Below are positions 1 through 7,375 of a stretch of DNA of 16,021 nucleotides, piece after piece. The notes under the pieces are model-generated. The model searched no databases and had not been told where the DNA came from. It saw only the letters and a list, made by a program, of their open reading frames with translations. This DNA is from Candidatus Omnitrophota bacterium (lineage in GTDB: Bacteria; Omnitrophota; Gorgyraeia; Gygaellales; Profunditerraquicolaceae). Within the stretch, counting starts at the first letter, position 1; each line of letters opens with the position of its first letter. The stretch is from contig JAGOIJ010000023.1 of assembly GCA_017995695.1 (NCBI GenBank), forward strand, positions 1-16,021. Direction: 5' to 3'. Made by a program: the position numbers and the translations under genes.

Positions 1-353
1 GTCAGTTTGAACCGCACGCCTCTGGAGGCAGGGCAGGTATTGGGGGGGGAGGCGGTATTGGCGCAGGTATCCTTGGGGGCGTTATTGGGGGCGGCTTAAA
101 TAAGGCGCATATGGCATTAGATTTACGCATCGTCGATACGTCTACGTCAGAAGTTTTGGCTGCTACCCGGGTGCAGGGTCAGGCTTCTGATTTTTCAGCC
201 GGCATCGGCGTAGGTTTTTTTGGAGGGTGGGCCCTTGGTGGAGGTCTTTCGGGTTATGCTAATACCCCCATGGAAAAGGCCATACGCGTATGTATTATTG
301 AGGCGGTTAAGTATATTGCCCAGACAATCCCTGCTACGTACTACAAGTATTGA
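1..353 (+). CDS. CsgG-family outer-membrane secretion/assembly protein, C-terminal part (5' truncated by window)
   Basis: The frame is open from base 3 and ends at TGA 351-353, giving about 116 C-terminal residues; the start lies before the window. The visible protein has a glycine-rich stretch (GIGGGGGIGAGILGG), then ALDLRIVDTSTSEVLAATRV, a second Gly-rich segment and GYANTPMEKAIRVCIIEAVKYI. This 'D-R-(I/V)-D-T-x-T-x-E-V-L-A-A-x-x-V' strand followed by a Gly-rich loop and a terminal amphipathic helix is typical of the CsgG/HfaB/YcfM-like family. CsgG forms an outer-membrane lipoprotein channel for curli subunits, but many phyla carry CsgG-like proteins without curli genes, so the cargo is unknown here. 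The internal ATG at 111 is not the real start, because the family match continues upstream of it. The Met after the Gly-rich region is simply internal. Confidence 0.8.
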   Translation, partial: QFEPHASGGRAGIGGGGGIGAGILGGVIGGGLNKAHMALDLRIVDTSTSEVLAATRVQGQASDFSAGIGVGFFGGWALGGGLSGYANTPMEKAIRVCIIEAVKYIAQTIPATYYKY

Positions 354-388
354 CATTCCAAGGCAAGAAAGGCGCTCAGCGAGGGAGG

Positions 389-416
389 GGCCCGGCCGTA
401 TCAGATTGGCCAGGTG
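389..416 (+). repeat. 27-nt hairpin repeat, copy 1 (degenerate)
   Basis: The stem pairs 392-398 with 407-414, with an extra A at 412 and a G-U closing pair. The loop is TATCAGAT (399-406). The CA/TG clamp is lost on the left side (GG at 389-390). Its stem is nearly the same sequence as that of copy 5 inside the riboswitch (CCGGCC/GGCC), which marks the two as close relatives. Confidence 0.6.
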
Positions 417-450
417 TTGCGCTACTGCGTTAACGCCCAAACTTATCATG

Positions 451-477
451 CACCTTTGCCTATAGGATGGCAAAGTG
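451..477 (+). repeat. 27-nt hairpin repeat, copy 2
   Basis: CA (451-452), extrahelical C453, 7-bp perfect stem CTTTGCC/GGCAAAG (454-460 with 469-475), loop TATAGGAT (461-468), TG (476-477). One more G-C pair (450-478) extends the foot. Confidence 0.75.
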
Positions 478-492
478 CGCCGCCTCTGCGGC

Positions 493-515
493 GAAGGATT
501 GGCGTGCGCTTGCTG
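493..515 (+). repeat. 23-bp direct repeat, left copy
   Basis: The 23 bases starting GAAGGATTGGCG and ending GCTTGCTG are identical to 577-599, an offset of 84 bp. The right copy completes hairpin copy 4. The left copy carries only that hairpin's right arm without its partner, so it looks like the scar of a duplication or partial loss. Confidence 0.85.
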
Positions 516-520
516 AATTA

Positions 521-547
521 CACCCGAACCAATCGGATGGTTCGGTG
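521..547 (+). repeat. 27-nt hairpin repeat, copy 3
   Basis: CA (521-522), extrahelical C523, 7-bp perfect stem CCGAACC/GGTTCGG (524-530 with 539-545), loop octamer AATCGGAT (531-538), TG (546-547). The first and last loop bases can pair, leaving ATCGGA unpaired. Confidence 0.75.
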
Positions 548-561
548 TGAACTACCGAATC

Positions 562-588
562 CGCCCAATCCTATCGGAAGGATTGGCG
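562..588 (+). repeat. 27-nt hairpin repeat, copy 4
   Basis: CG (562-563), extrahelical C564, 7-bp perfect stem CCAATCC/GGATTGG (565-571 with 580-586), loop octamer TATCGGAA (572-579), CG (587-588). The clamp pair A-T of the other copies is replaced here by G-C on both strands, a compensated change. Its right arm is part of the 23-bp direct repeat at 577-599. Confidence 0.75.
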
Positions 589-599
589 TGCGCTTGCTG
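577..599 (+). repeat. 23-bp direct repeat, right copy
   Basis: Identical to 493-515. Here the first ten bases form the loop end and right arm of hairpin copy 4, and the rest forms half of the TGCGC/GCGCA hairpin at 589-603. Confidence 0.85.
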
Positions 600-614
600 C
601 GCAAAAATGTTTTG

Positions 615-643
615 TTGACTAGTTAGGTAAAGTAAGGTATACT
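615..643 (+). promoter_or_regulatory. Sigma70-type promoter of rpsO(-pnp...)
   Basis: -35 TTGACT (615-620), 17-nt spacer, -10 TATACT (638-643). Each hexamer is one base from consensus. Transcription would begin near 650, leaving a leader of about 25 nt before the rpsO TTG. That is too short for a large autoregulatory structure such as the E. coli S15 pseudoknot. Confidence 0.8.
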
Positions 644-674
644 ATCTGTTCTAATAGGAAGGAGGTGAGGGAGA

Positions 675-944
675 TTGGTTTTGCTTAAAGAAAAAAAGAC
701 AAAGATCATTGATGGATTTAAGGTTCATGCAAGAGATACTGGTTCAGCCGAGGTTCAGATTGCGCTGCTTTCGGAAAGGATCAACTCCTTAGGCGATCAT
801 TTTAAACAGCACAAGAAGGATTTTCACTCCCGTCGCGGGCTGCTCATGCTCGTGGGAAGGCGCCGTAGACTCCTCGATTCTCTCAAGAAAAAAGACATTA
901 AAAAATACGAAGAAGTCATTGAGAAACTGAGCTTAAGGAAGTAA
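675..944 (+). CDS. rpsO: 30S ribosomal protein S15
   Basis: A protein of 89 residues, the usual S15 length. It shows the family core DTGSAEVQIALLSERINSL, then DHFKQHKKDFHSRRGLL, and ends in the basic helix with GRRRRLLDSLKKKD. S15 binds 16S rRNA helices 20-22 early in assembly of the 30S platform. The start chosen is TTG at 675, six bases after a strong Shine-Dalgarno sequence (AGGAGGTGA, 660-668); a second TTG at 681 would be too far away. There is no ATG in a suitable position. It is followed by pnp after 42 bases, the conserved rpsO-pnp pair, and is driven by the promoter at 615-643. Confidence 0.97.
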   Translation: MVLLKEKKTKIIDGFKVHARDTGSAEVQIALLSERINSLGDHFKQHKKDFHSRRGLLMLVGRRRRLLDSLKKKDIKKYEEVIEKLSLRK

Positions 945-962
945 TTCTGGCGTTTTCATCTT

Positions 963-980
963 TCCTTGAGACGTAAAGGA
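963..980 (+). promoter_or_regulatory. Possible SD-masking hairpin in the rpsO-pnp spacer
   Basis: TCCTT (963-967) can pair with the pnp Shine-Dalgarno AAGGA (976-980) across an 8-nt loop. The stem is only 5 bp and rich in A-U/G-C mix, so it is weak. pnp leaders in enterobacteria form hairpins used for autoregulation, but this one is far smaller, and its role is conjecture. Confidence 0.25.
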
Positions 981-986
981 TAATCC

Positions 987-3074
987 ATGCAAGATAATAT
1001 GTTGAAGCTACAATTTGGAAGAAGCGATTTGCTCCTTGCTACGGGGAATCTCGCTAAGCAGGCTAACGGTTCGGTAACGATACAGTATGGCGGAACAGTG
1101 GTATTAGTTACCGCTTGCATGTCAAAAGAGCCGCGGGAAGGGCAGGATTTCTTTCCCCTAACCGTGGAATACCAGGAGAAAACCTATGCAGCGGGAAGGA
1201 TCCCGGGAGGTTTTTTTAAGCGCGAAGGTAGACCCTCGGAGAGTGAGATCCTTACCTCTCGTTTAATAGATCGGCCTATCCGCCCTTTGTTTCCTAAGGG
1301 GTTGTTTAATGAAGTCCAGATAATGGCAATTGTGCTTTCCAGCGATGGAGAGAATGATCCTGATGTGCTGGCAGTAACCGGCGCTTCAGCGGCTTTATCT
1401 ATCTCCGATATTCCTTTTCAAGGTCCTTTGGCTGCCTGTCGCGTAGGCAGAATAAATAATCAGTTTATTCTTAATCCTACCTACGCAGAGCTTGAGCTTT
1501 CTGACCTTGATATTGTTATTACTGCGAATAGTAAAGGTATTGTTATGCTTGAATCAAAGGCCAAAGAAATTTCTGAAGAGCTGTACACAGAAGCTTTGCA
1601 GTTTGGCTATGACCACCTTAAGTCTCTGCTTATATTACAGGAAGAATTTGCGCGTAAATTTGGCAAAACAAAAGCTTCAGTTGCGTTAAAGAAACTTGAT
1701 CCTGATCTTAAGAAGAAAGTTCAAACGAAAGCTCAAGATAAGCTTCAGGAAGTATATAAACTTACCAAGAAAGAAGAGCGGGAAGAAGCGGTAGACGTAT
1801 TGTGTAAGGAAATTAAGGAAGAGTTGGTGGCTGAAGGGTTTGTTGAGGCGGATATCAAGATGGCCTTGGTTGAGGTAGAAGAAGAGCAGGTGAGAAGGAA
1901 GATTGCTGACGAAGGAATCCGTCCTGATGGGCGTGCCTTTGATCAAATACGGCCGATTACTTGTCAGGTTTCTCTGTTGCCCCGGACGCACGGCTCAAGT
2001 TTGTTTACCCGCGGCCAAACGCAAAGCCTGGCTGTTACCACCTTAGGCACTGGCGAAGACGAGCAAATGGTTGAAGCCCTCGAGGGAGAGAAATATAAAT
2101 CGTTCATGTTGCATTATAGCTTTCCTCCGTTTTCCGTTGGCGAGACAGGACCTGTGCGCGGTCCTGGGCGTCGTGAGATAGGTCATGGCGCGCTTGCTGA
2201 AAAAGCGCTCGCTGTGGTTATGCCGAAGAAAGATGTTTTTCCGTATACAGTGCGTGTGGTTTCTGAAATACTGGAATCCAATGGTTCTTCCAGCATGGCG
2301 ACGGTGTGCGCTGCGACACTTTCTTTAATGGATGCCGGCGTCCCGATCAAGGATGCTGTTGCGGGCATTGCCTTAGGGCTGGTTAAAGAAGGCAAGAAGG
2401 TTGCTATTTTAACTGATATCGCCGGACTTGAAGATCATTTTGGCGATATGGATTTTAAAGTAGCAGGAACAAAGAGCGGCATGACCGCCGTGCAAATGGA
2501 TTTAAAGATTGACGGTGTCAGCATAGACATCGTGCAGCAGTGTCTTGCGCAGGCAAAAGCCGCGCGTTTCGTTATTTTAGAGAAAATGAAGCAAGCGTTA
2601 GAGGCTCCTCGCGCGCAGTTATCCTCTTTTGCTCCGCGTATCGAAGTGTTGAAGGTTAATACCGAGAAGATAGGCGAATTGATTGGGCCAGGCGGTAAGA
2701 CCATTAAAAAGATTATTGCTGCCACAGGCGCGACCATTGATATCCAAGAGGATGGGACGGTATTGATTGGATCAAATGATGCTGCGAAAGCAAAAGAAGC
2801 TATCGCCTTGATTAGGGCAATCACTGATGAAATCGAAGTAGGAAGGATTTATCATGCTAAGGTTAAGCGTATCATGAACTTTGGTGCTTTTTGTGAGATT
2901 GCGCCTAACAAAGACGGTTTAGTGCATATTTCTGAAATTGCAGATCGTTTTGTCAAGGATGTCAATGAAGTCGTCAAAATCGGCGATGAATTTGATGTAA
3001 AAGTGATCGGCATAGATGAATTGGGCAGAGTAAATCTTAGTAAGAAACAGGCTGAAGATACTAAGCAACCGTGA
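987..3074 (+). CDS. pnp: Polyribonucleotide nucleotidyltransferase (PNPase)
   Basis: A protein of 695 residues, full length for the family. It carries out phosphorolytic 3'-5' RNA decay in the cytoplasm, usually as a trimer, often with an RNase E-type partner. Domains in order: first RNase PH-like core with FFPLTVEYQEK and GGFFKREGRPSESEILTSR (about 1-145), alpha-helical linker, second catalytic RNase PH core from RPDGRAFDQ (about 310), KH domain with GPGG (567-570), and S1 domain (about 617-690). Catalytic-core motifs are intact: GPGRREIGHG (about 391-400), the phosphate-binding SNGSSSMA, and the acidic cluster DHFGDMD (D483, D487, D489). ATG 987 has an SD AAGGA at 976-980. ATG 999 is a less well spaced alternative. 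A small hairpin may cover this SD. Confidence 0.98.
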   Translation: MQDNMLKLQFGRSDLLLATGNLAKQANGSVTIQYGGTVVLVTACMSKEPREGQDFFPLTVEYQEKTYAAGRIPGGFFKREGRPSESEILTSRLIDRPIRPLFPKGLFNEVQIMAIVLSSDGENDPDVLAVTGASAALSISDIPFQGPLAACRVGRINNQFILNPTYAELELSDLDIVITANSKGIVMLESKAKEISEELYTEALQFGYDHLKSLLILQEEFARKFGKTKASVALKKLDPDLKKKVQTKAQDKLQEVYKLTKKEEREEAVDVLCKEIKEELVAEGFVEADIKMALVEVEEEQVRRKIADEGIRPDGRAFDQIRPITCQVSLLPRTHGSSLFTRGQTQSLAVTTLGTGEDEQMVEALEGEKYKSFMLHYSFPPFSVGETGPVRGPGRREIGHGALAEKALAVVMPKKDVFPYTVRVVSEILESNGSSSMATVCAATLSLMDAGVPIKDAVAGIALGLVKEGKKVAILTDIAGLEDHFGDMDFKVAGTKSGMTAVQMDLKIDGVSIDIVQQCLAQAKAARFVILEKMKQALEAPRAQLSSFAPRIEVLKVNTEKIGELIGPGGKTIKKIIAATGATIDIQEDGTVLIGSNDAAKAKEAIALIRAITDEIEVGRIYHAKVKRIMNFGAFCEIAPNKDGLVHISEIADRFVKDVNEVVKIGDEFDVKVIGIDELGRVNLSKKQAEDTKQP

Positions 3075-5272
3075 AAGAAAGAAGAATTAATGAAGGTAAA
3101 GGAGTTATTCTTTTTGCGCTAGGGCTGATGGTATTGGCCAGCCTTATCCGTTTCAATCGTTTTGACCTTCCTTTTTATACATCCCACCCAAATATCCCTC
3201 CTCACAATTTGCTGGGCGTTTTTGGCGCTTACGTGGGATGGGTTCTCGTCGCTTTGTTTGGGCTACCTTCAAGTTTTGTGATCCCTGCCTTAATCTTGTT
3301 GTTAGGAATTCAGTGGTTCCGTCAGAAGATCCCCTATTTTAGTCTGGCCCGTGGAATTGGTATTTTTGTTTTGCTTGCCTCGATTGCTTCGCTAATTGGC
3401 ATGTTTAATACTGGCAATAAGTTTGCGCTTTTTTATCATGCGGGATTTATTGGAGCTTCCTTATCGCAATTTATCAGTGCATATTTTGGCAGGATTGGCG
3501 CATTTATTATTTTTACGACCTTCGTTATTTTATCGCTTGCCTTGGTAACAGAGATTCTTATTTCTTCACTTTTTAGCTCAATTGCCGGTTTGCTGAAGCG
3601 CGCCTGTGTTCCGCTGCTTCAATTCAAGTTTCCCTCTAAAGATCGCTCTGCAGTTAAGATTAAAACAGCTGTTTCTTTAAAGAATGGCAATGCGCCAAGC
3701 GTCAGAAAAGATTCGTCGGTCAATGACGCTAAGGCAAAGATAGTTATTCCCGAGGCTCCCTTGGTTAAGCCGAAGATCCAGATAAAGACCATGCCTCAAG
3801 AAGAGGCTGTTCCTGCAAAGACAAGGCCCAAGGCCCTTAAGATCGGCGATTACCGTTTGCCGTATCTTGATTTGTTGGATTCTCCACCTCCGTTTGAGGC
3901 GCGGCAGATCAAGGAAGATTTAAAAGCCAATGCGCGCGTGTTAGAGGAAACCCTGGAAGATTTCGGTATTTCTGCTAAGGTTACGGATATTGAGCGCGGC
4001 CCCGTGATTACGCGTTATGAGCTTGAGCCAGCCCCGGGCGTTAAGCTAAATCGTATTGTTGCCTTAGGCGATGATATCGCATTAGCAATGAAAGCGCAAT
4101 CAGTGAGGATTATTGCTCCCATTCCCGGTAAGGCCAGGGTGGGGGTTGAGGCTCCCAACATGCAGAGTAGTTTTGTTTTCCTAAAAGAAGTCCTCGCCTC
4201 AAAAGAATTTCAGGAATCAGACTCTAAGCTGACCCTTTCGTTAGGTAAAGACATCACTGGTCAGGTCATTATCGCCGATCTTGATGATATGCCGCATCTT
4301 TTGATCGCCGGAACAACAGGTTCGGGGAAAACTGTTTGCGTCAACTCTTTAATCCTTTCCTTGCTGTTTAAGTATTCGCCCACTGATCTTAAATTCCTCA
4401 TGGTTGATCCGAAGATGGTTGAGCTTGCTCCTTTTAATGGGCTGCCGCATTTAATCTGTCCCGTTGTTACAGATTCAAAAAAAGCTGTCCACGCCATGAA
4501 CTGGGTTGTGGGAGAGATGGAAGACAGATATCAACTTTTGGCAAAAGTAGGAGCGCGCAATATTGAATCCTATAATGAAAAAGATGTGGAAAAGCTTCCC
4601 TACATCGTTGTTTTTGTCGATGAATTTGCCGATCTGATGACGGTGGTGCGCGATGATATTGAAACGGCGATTACCCGCCTTGCCCAGCTTTCGCGCGCCG
4701 TAGGTATCCATTTGATTTTAGCGACGCAACGGCCTTCAGTCGATGTTATTACCGGCGTGATCAAGGCGAATCTGCCGGCCCGGGTTTCCTTTAAGGTTGC
4801 TTCTAAAGTTGATTCGCGCACTGTCTTGGATATGAACGGCGCAGATAAATTACTCGGCAAGGGTGATATGCTATTCTTGCGGCCGGGAGAATCAAAATTA
4901 GTGCGGATCCAGGGGACGCTGGTGAGTGATCGTGAAATTGAAAAGGTTGTTGAGTTTATCAAAGAGCAGGCAGAGCCTGTTTACAACGAGGAGATTTTGA
5001 AAGAGCAGGATAAATCAACGCTGGCAAGCGGCGAAAAAGATGAGCTCTACGATCAAGCGGTAAAGATTATTATCGAGAGCAATCAGGCTTCAGTTTCAAT
5101 TCTGCAACGGCGTCTTCGCTTAGGGTATACCCGCGCGGCACGCATTATTGATATGATGGAGCAGGATGGGCTGGTGGGGCCTTATGAGGGGAGCAAGCCG
5201 CGTAAGCTTCTGGTTGATCGCGAGGCGTGGTTGCAGAAAAGTCTGATGCCGCAGGAAGAAGAGGCGCGTTAA
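3071..5272 (+). CDS. ftsK: FtsK/SpoIIIE-type DNA translocase
   Basis: A protein of 733 residues starting at GTG 3071, whose TG is shared with the pnp stop codon TGA (3072-3074), so translation is coupled. The N-terminus has about four hydrophobic membrane segments (roughly 11-32, 48-80, 94-115, 130-165), then a charged linker (about 180-255). The motor starts near LDSPPPFEARQIKEDL, with Walker A GTTGSGKT (414-421) and Walker B VVFVDEF (D517, E518). The C-terminal winged-helix gamma domain (about 655-725) contains LQRRLRLGYTRAARIIDMME, the module that reads KOPS/SRS-type polarity sequences. The short linker resembles SpoIIIE/SftA-size proteins more than E. coli FtsK. It pumps DNA at the division septum and helps chromosome-dimer resolution. 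Confidence 0.96.
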   Translation: MKERRINEGKGVILFALGLMVLASLIRFNRFDLPFYTSHPNIPPHNLLGVFGAYVGWVLVALFGLPSSFVIPALILLLGIQWFRQKIPYFSLARGIGIFVLLASIASLIGMFNTGNKFALFYHAGFIGASLSQFISAYFGRIGAFIIFTTFVILSLALVTEILISSLFSSIAGLLKRACVPLLQFKFPSKDRSAVKIKTAVSLKNGNAPSVRKDSSVNDAKAKIVIPEAPLVKPKIQIKTMPQEEAVPAKTRPKALKIGDYRLPYLDLLDSPPPFEARQIKEDLKANARVLEETLEDFGISAKVTDIERGPVITRYELEPAPGVKLNRIVALGDDIALAMKAQSVRIIAPIPGKARVGVEAPNMQSSFVFLKEVLASKEFQESDSKLTLSLGKDITGQVIIADLDDMPHLLIAGTTGSGKTVCVNSLILSLLFKYSPTDLKFLMVDPKMVELAPFNGLPHLICPVVTDSKKAVHAMNWVVGEMEDRYQLLAKVGARNIESYNEKDVEKLPYIVVFVDEFADLMTVVRDDIETAITRLAQLSRAVGIHLILATQRPSVDVITGVIKANLPARVSFKVASKVDSRTVLDMNGADKLLGKGDMLFLRPGESKLVRIQGTLVSDREIEKVVEFIKEQAEPVYNEEILKEQDKSTLASGEKDELYDQAVKIIIESNQASVSILQRRLRLGYTRAARIIDMMEQDGLVGPYEGSKPRKLLVDREAWLQKSLMPQEEEAR

Positions 5273-5273
5273 T

Positions 5274-6125
5274 ATGGAGTCAGTGGGAGCAAGACTTAAA
5301 AAGATACGGATAGAAAAAGGCTTAAGCCTTGATGATGTCCATAAGAGTACCAAGATCAATCTTTCGATCATCAGGGCGCTTGAAGAAGATAATGTTACCG
5401 GCTTCAGCCCGATTTATATCAGAGGTTTCTTAAAGATCTATTGCAAGTGTTTAGGGGTTGATCCCAAAGATTTTGTCCTAAATTATAAAGAGCCAGAAAA
5501 GCCGATCGTGAAAGAGCCCGCAGTAAGAAAGAAATCTCGCGAGGTTGCTTCAACAAAGAAGGGATCATTTGGCCAGGTGGCGGGGATGATCCTGAAGAAA
5601 TTGCGTTTGAGTAGGGAGTTAAAAAGAAGGCTTTTGGTTATTTTGGTAGCGGCTGGTGTTTTGTTTGTTGTTTTTTCTATTGGTAAGGCTATTGTGGTAA
5701 AAGTGCGGCAGATAAGTAAAAGATCGCAAGCAAAAGTCGAAGCGCAACCAAAGCAGGAAACTAAGAAAAGCGCGGCTGCTGTTGCGCAGCCAGCCCGGTC
5801 GGTCAAGAGTACGAGTAAAAGCAGTTCCTCAGCGCCTCCGGTTGAGAAAAAGGAAACCCCCGCATTTAATGTCCGGGTTACCGTCATGGCAAAGAGCAAC
5901 TCTTGGCTGACGGTCAAGGTGGATGGAAAAACGGTATTTCAAAGAATGCTTGAGAAGGGCCGCTCCGAGAGTTGGCAGGCAAAAGATAAAGTTGAGCTTT
6001 CCGCAGGCAACGCTCAAGCAATCGAGCTGCAGGTTAATGGCCAGCTGTTCTCTAATTTGGGCAGAAAAGGGCAGGCCTTAAAGAATGTTGTTATTACCAA
6101 GGATGGGTTATCGGTTCCGCGATGA
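5274..6125 (+). CDS. RodZ-like membrane protein: HTH_25, one membrane helix, DUF4115
   Basis: A protein of 283 residues. Residues 1-70 are a cytoplasmic helix-turn-helix of the RodZ type (GARLKKIRIEKGLSLDDVHK, then YIRGFLKIYCKCLGVDP). A basic segment precedes one membrane helix (about 119-142, LLVILVAAGVLFVVFSIGKA). A Lys/Ser/Ala/Pro-rich linker (about 150-195) leads to a periplasmic DUF4115 beta domain (about 198-280: SNSWLTVKVDGKTVFQRML and later VNGQLFSNLGRKG). RodZ ties MreB to the cell-wall elongation machinery through this HTH, which in this family binds protein rather than DNA. The start is one base after the ftsK stop, with a GA-rich SD within the ftsK end. A RodZ role is the likely reading, but many phyla have such proteins with untested function, so no symbol is assigned. 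Confidence 0.85.
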   Translation: MESVGARLKKIRIEKGLSLDDVHKSTKINLSIIRALEEDNVTGFSPIYIRGFLKIYCKCLGVDPKDFVLNYKEPEKPIVKEPAVRKKSREVASTKKGSFGQVAGMILKKLRLSRELKRRLLVILVAAGVLFVVFSIGKAIVVKVRQISKRSQAKVEAQPKQETKKSAAAVAQPARSVKSTSKSSSSAPPVEKKETPAFNVRVTVMAKSNSWLTVKVDGKTVFQRMLEKGRSESWQAKDKVELSAGNAQAIELQVNGQLFSNLGRKGQALKNVVITKDGLSVPR

Positions 6126-7375
6126 AGCCTTTAAAGAATATCGGAGTTATCAGTTTGGGGTGTCCTCGCAATCTTGTTGATTCCGAGCATATCCTTGGCC
6201 GCTTGGATCATAAAGGGTATCGTATTGTTGACATGCAAGATGCGGATATTGCTATTGTGAATACCTGTGGTTTTATTGAGGACGCGAAGAAGGAATCCTT
6301 AGATGTTATTCTTGATGTCATTGAGTTAAAGAAAACAGGCAGACTTAAGAAAATTGTCGTGTACGGCTGTCTTGCCGAACGTTACAGCGCAATACTACAA
6401 AAGGAGTTTCCCGAGGTCGACGCCTTTATCGGCAAGGTTTCGCTTAATCACGCGCAGCATAGTTTCTCGCTTACCCCGTCTCATTATGCGTATCTTAAGA
6501 TCTGCGAAGGCTGTATAAATGCGTGCAGTTTTTGTATCATTCCGAAAATTAAAGGCGCATTTACAAGCGTGCCCAAAGAATCATTGAAGAACAGAGTCGC
6601 TGCCTTGGATGAGAAGGGCATCCGCGAGCTCATCCTGATCGGGCAGGATATTTCAGGATATGGGGTTGATCTGTATAAGCACTATGCGCTTAGCAAATTG
6701 TTGAAGCTGTTGCTTAAGTCTGCTCCTCACATTGATTGGTTTAGGCTTTTGTATCTTTATCCGGATCGCATCGATCAAGAGTTGGTGTCGTTAATTGCCG
6801 GTGAGCCCAGGATTTGCAAGTATATTGATCTGCCGCTGCAACATTGTAATGACCGGATTCTTACCATGATGCGCAGGGGCATGAAGAATAAACAAATCCG
6901 TGCGCGTATCGCAAGTATCAGAAAGAAAATCCCCGGGGTGTGTTTGCGCACTTCGCTGATCGTAGGCTTTCCTTCTGAGACGGATAAAGAGTTTAAGGAA
7001 CTACTTGCTTTTATCAAAGAGATGCGTTTTGAGCGCCTAGGTGTATTTATGTATTCCCAGGAGGAAGGGACTGAGGCGTATCATTTTAAACAGCAGGTTC
7101 CGCAAGCGGTAAAGCAGGCGCGTTTTGATGAAATTATGTCTTTGCAGCAAACTATCGCGCGTTCGATAAATGAGCGGTTTCAAGGAACAATACTTGACGT
7201 AATTATTGATGAAAAAGAACAGGATTCGTATTTTGGCCGCACGCAATTTGATGCACCTGAGGTTGATGGCATAGTGCATGTGCGCTCATCCCGTTCATTG
7301 AAGCCAGGGGATCTTATTAAGGTGCGGGTTACCGATACTCTGGAGTATGATTTAGTAGGAGAGGAAGTCGCATGA
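6122..7375 (+). CDS. rimO: Ribosomal protein S12 methylthiotransferase
   Basis: A protein of 417 residues, slightly shorter than the E. coli enzyme. Radical-SAM methylthiotransferase that adds a methylthio group to a conserved aspartate of ribosomal protein S12. The N-terminal MTTase domain has the three auxiliary-cluster cysteines C14 (GCPRN), C49 (NTCGF) and C83 (YGCLAE). The radical SAM cluster is C131-x3-C135-x2-C138 (CINACSFC). A C-terminal TRAM domain (from about 350) carries GRTQFDAPEVDG, which is diagnostic of RimO rather than MiaB. The ATG overlaps the preceding stop as ATGA (6122-6125). Its neighbours are not ribosomal; it is simply embedded in the coupled cluster. Confidence 0.96.
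   Translation: MKPLKNIGVISLGCPRNLVDSEHILGRLDHKGYRIVDMQDADIAIVNTCGFIEDAKKESLDVILDVIELKKTGRLKKIVVYGCLAERYSAILQKEFPEVDAFIGKVSLNHAQHSFSLTPSHYAYLKICEGCINACSFCIIPKIKGAFTSVPKESLKNRVAALDEKGIRELILIGQDISGYGVDLYKHYALSKLLKLLLKSAPHIDWFRLLYLYPDRIDQELVSLIAGEPRICKYIDLPLQHCNDRILTMMRRGMKNKQIRARIASIRKKIPGVCLRTSLIVGFPSETDKEFKELLAFIKEMRFERLGVFMYSQEEGTEAYHFKQQVPQAVKQARFDEIMSLQQTIARSINERFQGTILDVIIDEKEQDSYFGRTQFDAPEVDGIVHVRSSRSLKPGDLIKVRVTDTLEYDLVGEEVA

Larger units (their letters stand above)
354..614. other. Gene-free, hairpin-rich spacer between csgG-like gene and rpsO promoter
   Basis: No credible reading frame was found here. The short frames on both strands have no recognisable protein and run through palindromes. 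The spacer holds four copies of a 27-nt hairpin family (389-416, 451-477, 521-547, 562-588) and a CGCCGC/GCGGCG hairpin at 478-493 with loop CTCT. It also holds a TGCGC-TTGCT-GCGCA hairpin at 589-603 and a 23-bp perfect direct repeat (493-515 and 577-599). None of the hairpins is followed by a U-tract, so they are not obvious intrinsic terminators. All lie upstream of the rpsO promoter, so they would be transcribed only as csgG 3' untranslated RNA, if at all. Confidence 0.7.

Noticed and set aside
521..588. CsrA/RsmA binding hairpins (GGA in the loop)
   Set aside because: The loop ATCGGA does contain GGA, but the preferred A-N-GGA context is absent, inverted copies show UCC instead in the transcribed strand, and the copies do not cover an SD. 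It does not explain the conserved bulge.
354..614. Intrinsic terminator for the csgG-like gene among the hairpins
   Set aside because: No hairpin in the spacer is followed by a run of T on the plus strand, so none qualifies as an intrinsic terminator.
195..626. Short open frames on both strands (70-92 residues) around the csgG end and the spacer
   Set aside because: They overlap the CsgG-like frame or the palindromes, lack SD sequences and show no family features.
6122..7375. MiaB (tRNA methylthiotransferase) identity for the radical-SAM gene
   Set aside because: The GRTQFDAPEVDG segment in the TRAM domain and the absence of MiaB-specific C-terminal features point to RimO.
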